Source: Chromera velia
Lineage: Eukaryota > Sar > Chromeraceae
Length of the DNA stretch: 29,051 nucleotides
Reading direction: 5' to 3'
Assembly: GCA_018398765.1 (NCBI GenBank)
Contig: JAHBMJ010004089.1
Span: 997-30,047, forward strand
Both the position numbers and the translations under genes were made by a program. Shown here in pieces: positions 21,539 through 29,051 of this stretch (the first letter of the stretch is position 1; each line of letters starts with the position of its first letter). The notes beneath the pieces are model-generated. The model saw only the letters and a program-made list of their open reading frames with translations. It did not search any database and had not been told where the DNA came from.

Positions 21539-23409
21539 CGATTTCTGCTTTGCTGCTGCACTGAAGGCACGATTGGCCTCCAATCTCGAACAGAGCGGTG
21601 CCGTCTCCTACAGAAATGTACCTGGAGGCCTGAGGGCTCTTCCGCCATTTGTGCATTACGGGCATTGTGCCCGAAGGCCTTCCTGCTCCTTTCAACATGG
21701 AATCAGCAATACATGTCCGCAAGCGTCCTCTTAATTGTGTGACTGCCCGGCAGCATGAAATGGAGTGAGCCGATAACTCGGTATGCACGACATCCCTGAC
21801 AACTCGGAGACATGCAGAGACTCGTCTGAGATATTCTGAGTTAGCTATCCAGAGCGTGCCGTCTGATGCACTGAAAGCTGCCGTGAACGGCCCTGAGTCC
21901 CAGGTGGAAATCTCCTCGGACCGAGGTGCACACAGTTGTCGTCCTTCCTCTGACAGCCTGGCTCCATACATACAATCGATCATGCAGTGGATTGCAGTGG
22001 TGGCACTGTGGTGCTTTTCTTTTCAAACGCGCTGATTATTCGAGCTAGTGAATTCGAGCTGGCCGGCGCGGTTAGCTTGCGGTCGGTCCGCCGGGCCCGG
22101 CGGGCCGGCGCCGCGTTCATGCATGCGCGTGGGCGGCCACGCGTAGCAGCACTTGCTATAACTATTTGGTACTATACTTTGCACGCCGGAGATTTTCGGA
22201 GATAGCTGCAAATCGCCGGAATGTTGTCACAGACAGTGAATAGCGTTGCAAATACTGCATGCGTGTGGATTGTAGTGATTTAGATGTTGTATTCAAATCA
22301 TTCTATATTATTCTACTATGATTTTAATTAATATTATCATTTTAACATCTCATAATATTCAGATAGTGAAACTAGTAGTGAAACCATACACAGCATAACA
22401 GTTTCATATTCTGAGATATAAACACTGTAGTACACTGTTAGACTCCATTTCATTTTCAGAATTACCGTTTAATTACTATAGTATTTATGTAAGGTTCAAG
22501 TTATAAAAGATTAATTAATCTTTGTACTATGAACTTGTTAAACTATGTCTACTATGGTCTAATAACGATATAATAGATAGTTAAGAATAGTTAATGCATG
22601 ATGGCCTATAGACCGATCAATAATAATAATCATAATAATAATTATGATGATGATGATGATGATTGAGGATTAGATCCCAGATTTAGCGACGCCAAATCCC
22701 AAGCCACTAGCAAGGCTTTGACGACAACCATTATAATGATGAAAGTCGAACAACAATTGATTAACTTTTTACTTTGTATTACTGTATTATCAAAAGTTTA
22801 AAATTCAGTACAAAAGGGTTAATGACAGAAAGGGTCATGCCTTGGTACTCACAGGACGCAATTCTGCATCGTGGAGCGCTTTTTCACAATTTAAGCAATT
22901 GATTCTAAATGAACAAATACAATCACCTACTGGAGGTGATGTGACAAGCCACGCACTAGGCAACGCAGGTGAGTTGCAGAGTGGTGATCAACAGTTCCGA
23001 TAAGAAGCAAGAAGCGGGCCTTAACCCAGGAATTGACAGACAGCGCATTCAATTCTATCGTGAAAGAAAACTCGACGCATAGCGAAGCAAAAGAAGAAGA
23101 CGATAAAGAAAGGCTCCATCCAAAACATCAAGGGGGAACCTTGGATCGGAAATAATTGTTGGATTTTCTAATTGAGAAATATGCTGAAGAGATAAAGTAG
23201 AAAAGAAAGACAAACAGCAAGAAAAGGCCTCACGATGGACAGATGAGTCAGACTGGTAGTGGCGACAGGTGGCGGCCACATTGAAATACGTCGATGTGCG
23301 GTCCCGTACATTCTTCCAGAACGCCCTTTACCCAGAACGTCCTCTCTGACCAGAAGGAGGAGAGAGGGGGGTTTCAGTCCCATTTGTTTCATGCATCAAT
23401 CCCCACTCC
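21539..23409. other. upstream region of the fusion gene: unassigned frame, GC palindrome, AT-rich island
   Basis: An ATG-initiated minus-strand open frame begins at 21983 and overlaps the fusion-gene start. Its translation (GPFTAAFSASDGTLWIANSEYL) is protein-like but unrecognised and out of frame with the nucleotidyltransferase. A 16-bp GC palindrome is at 22088-22103. TGCATGCG occurs near 22120 and again near 22258. From about 22225 to 22860 the sequence is AT-rich, with an (ATA)/(GAT) trinucleotide tract at ~22620-22664. 22900-23400 shows nothing recognisable and may be 3' UTR of the minus-strand gene ending at 23410. Confidence 0.5.
22088..22103. repeat. 16-bp perfect GC palindrome
   Basis: CCGCCGGGCCCGGCGG is its own reverse complement and sits in a very GC-rich patch (about 22065-22140) that borders an AT-rich island. 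It lies ~550 nt upstream of the fusion-gene ATG. It could form a hairpin or cruciform or bind a dimeric factor. Confidence 0.7.
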
Positions 23410-24027
23410 TCACATCCCCCCTCCTCCATTGATAGGCACAGTAGCGGAGGACCTCCTTCTCTGGCAATTGAACGAACACCCCGCGAGAGTTGCTACAGCA
23501 ACTACTAGAGCAACAGCCGCCAGAAGAATGAAGAAGAAACGACGCCAGAATTTCGATCGTTTGGGCTTTTCTCCTTCCGTTCCCCCACCATTTCCACTGC
23601 CGGCATCTGCAGTGACTTCACTCTTTACTTGGTCGTCCACCTCCGCTTTACAGAGGCCGCACAGGGCCCCGACTGTCTTCAGAGGGTCTTCTCCCTCTTC
23701 TTCTCCCTCCAGGTTTCTCAAAAAGGGAGAGGAGGGAGACCTCAAGGAGGCAGGTAAAGAGAGCGACCGTCTCCAATCAGAGGAGGAAGTCTGCAGGCAC
23801 CCCCGTCGGTCAAAGAGAAGACAGATCCATAGAATCGGCTTACACTTGATCTGTATGAAGCGGCCACCGTTTGGTTTTAATTTCTATTCGTGCTTGTTCT
23901 GTGACGCATTTCGACTGAAAGAAGTCAACAGCGCACATGAAATAAGAAGAAACTGACCGGAGAAAGAAAAGGGCAAACTTCGACAAAGAAGGAAGATAAG
24001 GGCAATAACAGTCACACACACACACAG

Positions 24028-24074
<47 letters not shown>

Positions 24075-24185
24075 TACATACATACATGCATACATACATA
24101 CACACATACACACGACGCTTCAACCAGAACGCTTTACCTTTGTATCATACCCTTAAGCAGGTACGTATGTTGGTCAATCGGCAGC

Positions 24186-24219
<34 letters not shown>

Positions 24220-25120
24220 CCCTCAGCTTGCGGCCCTTGTTGGAGAGCCCCGAGGGCCCTTCAAATGCTTTCACTCGAGCACTGGCAGTCCAATTTTTTC
24301 GATACCTCTTTAGTTGTGATTTTGTCTTGAATATGCAGTTCCAGACGTACCTGTAGAGCCCCAGGACTTCTCTGAAGAAAAAGAACCGAACCCGACTCTG
24401 TCGAATCCCCCTCCCCCTCTTCCCCTTCTTCCTCCTCCTCTTCCTCCTCTGCAGTTAGAGGGTCACCCCCACTCCCACAACAAGCACCCCCCTCCAGACT
24501 CGAATCCAACAGAGCTGCACACCCGCCCTGGAGTTTCAGTTGCGTGCGGATCTCGCAGGAGGCTCTATCTTCACTGCCTTCCTCGTACCTTGCGCAGTCT
24601 TGCGCTGCTTCTGGTGCGGTCTCCTGGAGTCTCACAAGGCATCCCTTGGGGGCTGTGTCCCCAGACTCGGCAGAATCTCCAACAGACTTTCTTGAGACCC
24701 TGGCCTCCCTTGAGGGCAGGTCGCATCTGCACACAGTAAGAACAAAAGATGGAACAAAACCAACTCGGTTATAAGTAGATGCACACACGGGATTGTTTCT
24801 CTCTCTCGTTCTCAGCTCCACACCCAGAAATAAACATATATGCTCGGGCGCGCACTCACACGAAAGCTGGCCCAATCAAATTTGTAGAGACGCACAGACC
24901 CCTAAAACACGCAGATGGAAACAATTCCATGCCCAGCTGATATCATATCGGAGGAAACGATGAGAGTTGAAATGAGAAGAAAGACTACACACTGTATGAG
25001 CTCCACCCCCCCAAAGAATGTCGATCAGGCGCAGAAACCCCACCGTCCGCCTCACGCTCACCTTTCGAAAGTCCAGTTGTCAACATCAGCGATTCGTTCG
25101 AGTGCTGCGGTCCTGTCCAT
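23410..25120 (-). CDS. acidic protein with a single C-terminal membrane helix
   Basis: The coding exons are 25120-25062, 24726-24351 and 23790-23410. All junctions are GT-AG (donors gtgagc and gtacgt) and keep phase, giving 271 residues. The start is the ATG beginning MDRTAALERIADVDNWTFE. Its exon begins at an acceptor near 25164, so a noncoding 5' exon probably lies to the right. The body has a poly-Glu run (~residues 110-125) and Cys/Gly/Leu-rich stretches. Near the C-terminus a basic KRSKFWRR patch precedes a strong hydrophobic helix (FFFILLAAVALVVAVATLAG, ~230-252) and a short polar tail. This suggests a tail-anchored or single-pass protein with most of its mass in the cytosol. No family is recognised. 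It lies upstream of, and in the same orientation as, the fusion gene. Confidence 0.6.
24012..24218. repeat. (AC)n/(ATAC)n and (GACA)n microsatellites
   Basis: An AC dinucleotide run (24012-24070) passes into ATAC repeats (to ~24112). A separate GACA tetranucleotide run follows at 24186-24218. Both fall in the intron 23791-24350 of the acidic membrane-protein gene. Confidence 0.95.
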
Positions 25121-25163
25121 CTTCCGTGTCGCCGGAATGTTGACAACTCTTCCAGCGTGGCAC

Positions 25164-25859
25164 CTGAAAGCACGAATTGCAACGATGAGCAGGAGTTGCC
25201 AGAAAATAAGAAAGAGTGGAGGGAACCCTGCCGGTCTTGAATGAAAGCAACAGGCAGCAAGAAAAGAAAAAGGAGGTGAGGAACACTGCAGAGGGGGGAC
25301 GAATGAGATGAATCATAAGAGAATCTTCTTTCCCAAAAGAGGTTTTGCTGAGCATGGTGAAGGAAATGTGTCTGCAGAACCATTTGACCAAATGATCCAC
25401 GGACCTTTCCTGAGAAAAATGGTGTCTCTGGTTGCACAAATCTTTGGGAAGGTCAGAGTTGGAAGACGACGCAGGGGCACTCGAAGAGTCGCACTCCCAC
25501 TCTCTCTGTCCTGCAAATTCACATGCAGGCACATGCGCAAAAGTGGAAACAGTGAAGTGAGGACGTAAATGGACGGTCTATTGACAGATCGAGACCATAC
25601 AGAGCTAGTCGACAGAAATGATAGAAAGAAAGAAAAGAAATGCAACGAAGGAGATGAACTCTCCCTTGAGCGACTATCTTCAAGGAGGAGTCAGGTGTGC
25701 TTTCAATTTTGTTGGATTGCTGAACGCATAGTTCTCACTCAGTTCTACACTCCCTTTCCACCTCTCCCGTCCCGTATTTTCTTTTTTCCTTTTTCTTTGT
25801 CCTCTTTCACTTTCTGTCGCTTGCATCTTTTCCTTCCCCAACATCCCTCCTCTGACAGA
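25164..25859. promoter_or_regulatory. 5' region of the acidic membrane-protein gene and 3' flank of the endonuclease gene
   Basis: Several overlapping open frames exist, but none joins in phase to the 25120 start exon through a good donor and an ATG. The stretch is best read as 5' UTR exon, promoter, and the 3' UTR of the endonuclease gene to its right. A pyrimidine-rich stretch lies at 25740-25858. No TGCATGCA core was found here. Confidence 0.4.
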
Positions 25860-27239
25860 CTAGCTAAGTGACGGGCCCACCAACTGACCAATCATAAATC
25901 CGTACACAAACTTATCAACCGCATCGCGGGTGCCCGTGAACACGAGGAGGGAGTCCTTCTTCTTGCTCAAACGGAAATTGCCCTTCTTCGTCCACGCATA
26001 CCAACTTCTGGGTGTCTGTTTTTTGGGGTAAGTGATAAGTGTCCCTGCCTTCAAATCTCTCAATGCTGTGAATTCTAACACACCCGTCTCCTTTGAATAA
26101 AATTCCCCGGACGAATCGATCCAACCCGCATCTGTCACAGAAAAGGTCGTTCCTTTCTTCAAAGGACGCAGTGCGAGGAGACGGAAAAAACTCTTCGAAG
26201 AGGCCTCAAACTCAATCACTGCCAAGTCTCCAGGCCCAAGTGGGTCCTCAGGAGACGGCTCTGGTTCTGGTTCATCCTCGACTGGCTCACTCACAGGGGA
26301 GGGGGCAGGCTCAGATTCGTCAGGGGGGGTGGGGGAAGGGGAGGGGGAGGGAGACGGCTCGGCCTCGGGTTCTCCTTCGTCATGATCTGTTCCGAGAGAG
26401 GCCCAGGGAATTTTCTCTACCCACTCAGGGTGGTCAATGAATGGGTTTCGGTTCTTTTGGAATTGATTGCATAATTTTGAATTTCTCTCCCTCTCTGCTT
26501 CTGTCACAGGATCAGCTTTGTGCCACTCAAGAAGCACACTCAGCTTTCCCATGTACCCAATGCCTCCACTCTCTGCGGGCTTGTCTGAACCCAAAAGCTC
26601 TTCATCGTCAGTCAATCTGAGAGTTGTCGTTTTCTTCTCAGCGCCGTTATACCGAACCGCCATATAGAACAGGGAGCGTGCAAGGTCACCCCTGACACTC
26701 ATTGGGGGTTGAAAGAACCCCCTCCCCGACCCCTGACCAACCCCAGAGTCAGAAGGTGCCTCAGGATGGGCAGGCATCTCGCACACCAATCTTCCAACAC
26801 CGCAGTTATCATAGTACCTATTGTTTCTCACCGCATTTACATTCCAATCCGCAGCTCTGAGAGCGAACAGATCACTCGTGTCAGGTCCCTTATACCCGAC
26901 TCCTCGAGATTTGGGCCAGACATGTTCTCTGTTCCACCCTCCCACTCCTTTGTTCACTTTCGCCTCCGATCTCTGGGCGTAAATAAGTTTGACGTTGTCC
27001 GTGTTCAACGGATCTTCATCCAACACGTCTAGGGCATCCCACACGTCCGTCCTTTTGGACGTGTAGGGAATAACAGTGTGGCCGTCTACTAGATTGTGTA
27101 GCTGGTCAGCCAACTCTTTACCGACCTCTGCGGTCACCGTAGACCAGTAAGCGTCTGCGTCGCAGGTACTCGGATCCGGAAGAGCATTGCCGGAACTGAG
27201 CAGAGAAAGGACAGAGAACAAAGCCAACAGAAGCCTCAT
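25860..27239 (-). CDS. secreted endonuclease I (EndA/NucM family) with C-terminal extracellular module
   Basis: This intronless frame starts at ATG 27239 and gives 459 residues. A signal peptide (MRLLLALFSVLSLLSSGNA) ends near residue 19. The nuclease domain spans ~20-290 and carries the family active-site motif GWNREHVWPKSRG, in which the His is the catalytic base. The downstream DLFALRAADWNVNAVRNNRYYDN supplies the metal-binding Asn and Arg-Asn residues. A Glu/Pro/Ser linker (~300-345) leads to a ~110-residue beta-rich module (LAVIEFEASSKSFFRLLAL...FTVTDAGW-like...GVLEFTALRDLKAGT). Such modules occur on bacterial exported proteins. It probably degrades extracellular or vacuolar DNA/RNA. Lack of introns beside intron-rich neighbours and the bacterial-type architecture suggest acquisition from bacteria. 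The gene is divergent from the flavoprotein gene. Confidence 0.88.
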   Translation of the reverse strand: MRLLLALFSVLSLLSSGNALPDPSTCDADAYWSTVTAEVGKELADQLHNLVDGHTVIPYTSKRTDVWDALDVLDEDPLNTDNVKLIYAQRSEAKVNKGVGGWNREHVWPKSRGVGYKGPDTSDLFALRAADWNVNAVRNNRYYDNCGVGRLVCEMPAHPEAPSDSGVGQGSGRGFFQPPMSVRGDLARSLFYMAVRYNGAEKKTTTLRLTDDEELLGSDKPAESGGIGYMGKLSVLLEWHKADPVTEAERERNSKLCNQFQKNRNPFIDHPEWVEKIPWASLGTDHDEGEPEAEPSPSPSPSPTPPDESEPAPSPVSEPVEDEPEPEPSPEDPLGPGDLAVIEFEASSKSFFRLLALRPLKKGTTFSVTDAGWIDSSGEFYSKETGVLEFTALRDLKAGTLITYPKKQTPRSWYAWTKKGNFRLSKKKDSLLVFTGTRDAVDKFVYGFMIGQLVGPSLS

Positions 27240-27939
27240 GTTTGTCTGCTGGCTGTATTTGCAGTGTTGCCTGAAGGAAGGCTCAAAGCCGCGCGCTTCA
27301 AAGTTAGAGGCGCATACAACGGTGCTTTCAGACTCACAGTATGACAAGGATTCTTGCACCAGCTCTATGTATATATATATATATATATATATATACGGAA
27401 TCAGAGTTCACATTTCGATCGATCAGATGAGAATTAAGATTCACATGCATGCTTGCATGAAACTGGATGATCACGAAAGCATATGCATGCACTCAATTTT
27501 AATTGCATGCATGTGAGCCATGCAATTGAAAATCATGAATTAAATTTTCATGCATATATATATGCATGTGCATGCGTAAAGATCGAATTGAATTGCACTG
27601 CATGTATGCATGTTGCAGTGGCCACTGTTGCACCCACGTGAGCAACAGTACGCGAAAACCGGTGTTTCGGGACATGCAGTCGCGCGTCACACTGAGTTTT
27701 CCCTCGCGGTGGAAGTTTTGTGCATGTCGTGTTGCGAGTCTGTCAGAAGTTATATATATTAATATAACAGAAATGTACAGAAACGTAGACGGGCTATCAC
27801 GCTGACGGGTGGTCGCGCGAAAGCAGCAACCTGTCGCCACCTTTCGAGCTTGTACGGCATCTTCCCTTTTCACGCACTGGCTGCACGACTCGCACGAGTT
27901 TTTGATCTGCATGTTGCCCGGATTCTTCAGTTCGTCTTC
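27240..27939. promoter_or_regulatory. divergent promoter between endonuclease and flavoprotein genes, rich in TGCATGCA
   Basis: No coding sequence is supported. A (TA)n run at 27370-27394 lies ~130 nt upstream of the endonuclease ATG. Perfect TGCATGCA cores occur at 27484-27491 and 27504-27511. Near-matches are TGCATGC at 27447-27453 and GTGCATGCG near 27567-27575, with ATGCATG elements near 27550-27612. The dense cluster sits between two 5' ends and fits a bidirectional promoter. Confidence 0.5.
27484..27511. promoter_or_regulatory. pair of TGCATGCA motifs
   Basis: Two perfect palindromic TGCATGCA cores begin 20 nt apart, about two helical turns, in the divergent promoter. This is the densest cluster of the motif in the window apart from the 12539 run. 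Function is inferred from the ApiAP2 precedent. Confidence 0.4.
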
Positions 27940-29051
27940 ATGCACACCAACGAACTTCTGCTCTTTTTCTCTGCCATTCTAGCTCTGTCGGACCAGCGAT
28001 TCCTGGCATACAGCAGGGAGACTACGGGTAGTGCACGTGTGCCATCCGGATTCCTGAACAGTCTGCACTTGGGGATTGCGGGCCGAGACGGCTCCTCCCG
28101 AAGACTTGTGCCGCCTTCCGTGGGTTTCTTTCTTTCTCCCTCTCTTCCTGTGCCAATTCCTCTAACATGTTTTGCTAGATGAAACCTTTTATCAGAGTGA
28201 TTCTATCCCGGCTTTGTGTGAAGCGATCAAACCCCACGAGGAATTTCGAAAGGATGACGTTCTCCTCGCCGTCTCTGAGCAACTGTCCTGACACTCACCC
28301 ACAGACAGCCTACACAAATCTGCGACCTCGTGTCCGGATAGCAGATCCGTTTTCTTATTTCAGCATGTCTGACGCTACAGGTGTGACATTCGCTTCCACA
28401 GTAATGAAGGACGGGTTTCAAAAGGAGGTTCTTACCATGAGATTCTTCGTTTGAATTGGGGGTGTGAGTTTCCATCCGACTTTGAAAGAGCGGGGCAATG
28501 ACGAACCTGCGCGAATGATCAGATGAGGGTCATCGATGCTCCATACGATTTCACTTACGATTTCACTTGTGACACAATGGCCTCTCTGAGCTCTTCAGTC
28601 GCAGTCACATTTTTATTTCTTCTTTTATGAATTTGCGGTGATTCTTTGTGTGTGTGCAGCTGAAGAGGGAGAACGCAATTCCACTGGGACCTTCTCTCTC
28701 TTCTCGTCTTAGTGCAGAGACTGGTGTTGAGACAGTCGCTCCTCCTCCAGTGAAGAGGAAAATAGTCAAGAAGATGAAAAAGAAACAGGACGAACCGCTC
28801 GAGTACGACGCTGTTGTGATCGGATCCGGAATCGGTGGACTGACCACAGCCAGCGTCCTTGCGAAGGTCGGTACGTGGCGCTAATGCATTCACTGATCGA
28901 CGTGGAATCCCATCAGACAGAGTTGTCGTTTGTCCTTTTTTTCTTCGTTATTCTCTGCTGGTCTCCTCTCTTCGTTCTTACGCTCTGACCTCCTTTCTGC
29001 CAGTGATTGTTCCTTTGTGTGTGTTTCTCTTTGTTTTTCAGGTAAAGAACT
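27940..29051 (+). CDS. N-terminal part of a FAD-dependent carotenoid isomerase / retinol saturase-like protein, cut by window end
   Basis: The predicted exons are 27940-28119, 28660-28870 and 29042 onward. The phase-correct joins give ...VPPS-LKREN... and ...VLAKVG-KEL.... The diagnostic segment is YDAVVIGSGIGGLTTASVLAKVGKEL, a GxGxxG Rossmann FAD-binding start as in CRTISO and RetSat enzymes. The first exon encodes MHTNELLLFFSAILALSDQ, a signal-peptide-like hydrophobic core, followed by a Ser/Arg-rich, acid-poor stretch resembling a transit peptide. A basic KRKIVKKMKKKQ patch precedes the FAD domain. A bipartite leader of this kind is expected for import into a complex red-lineage plastid, where carotenoid isomerisation would occur. 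Only ~134 residues are in the window, so the exact subfamily cannot be fixed. Confidence 0.7.

Noticed and set aside
23294-23956. 220-residue plus-strand frame
   Set aside because: It is antisense to the last exon of the acidic membrane-protein gene, which has a clear membrane helix and phase-matched junctions.
23840-24123. Cys/Val repeat proteins on the minus strand
   Set aside because: They are translations of the (AC)n/(ATAC)n microsatellite.
25164-25532. Upstream coding exon of the acidic membrane-protein gene
   Set aside because: A phase-2 join is possible through a weak gtccgt donor, but that frame begins with GTG and has no ATG, so the region is better read as noncoding.
28179-28454. 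Separate 91-residue exon in the flavoprotein gene
   Set aside because: The flanking exons join directly in phase, and this frame has no sequence expected in the enzyme family; it is probably intron.
1-29051. tRNA, rRNA, CRISPR array, LTR or transposase
   Set aside because: No cloverleaf, rRNA core, spaced direct repeats, terminal repeats or transposase/reverse-transcriptase motif was seen on either strand.

Overview
This looks like nuclear DNA of a photosynthetic alveolate, most plausibly a chromerid alga such as Chromera velia. That placement is inference. It rests on multi-exon genes with GT-AG introns of about 175-540 nt, mixed gene orientation, many microsatellites, assembly Ns, an apparent plastid presequence on a pigment-type oxidoreductase, and repeated TGCATGCA motifs in putative promoters (a motif read by ApiAP2 factors in apicomplexans). 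No tRNA, rRNA, CRISPR array or intact transposon was recognised.

Layout. (1) 131-391: a short possible exon on the minus strand. (2) 1631-8984, plus: a five-exon gene for a ~1954-residue, mostly disordered Ser/Pro-rich protein. (3) 10327-12262, minus: a small multi-pass membrane protein with a Gly/Pro/Tyr-rich tail, converging on (2) across an AT-rich spacer. (4) 12891-13721, plus, divergent from (3): a ubiquitin-conjugating-fold protein without the catalytic cysteine. (5) 14311-21538, minus: a ten-exon gene fusing a Cid1/TUTase-type nucleotidyltransferase to a complete Sen1/UPF1/ZNFX1-type SF1 helicase, with an in-frame TAG just after helicase motif VI. (6) 23410-25120, minus: a three-exon acidic protein with a C-terminal membrane helix. 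(7) 25860-27239, minus: an intronless secreted endonuclease I with an extra C-terminal module. (8) 27940-window end, plus, divergent from (7): the first exons of a probably plastid-targeted carotenoid isomerase/retinol saturase-like flavoprotein.

The most notable item is gene 5. In fission yeast the RNA-directed RNA polymerase complex joins the polymerase Rdp1 with a separate nucleotidyltransferase (Cid12) and SF1 helicase (Hrr1). Here one reading frame links the two corresponding domain types, which suggests a single-chain RNA 3'-tailing and unwinding enzyme, possibly in small-RNA amplification or RNA surveillance. The domain fusion is read directly from one uninterrupted exon; the pathway is inference. 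Splice junctions were chosen by eye from GT/AG sites plus reading-phase agreement, and no transcript evidence was available.
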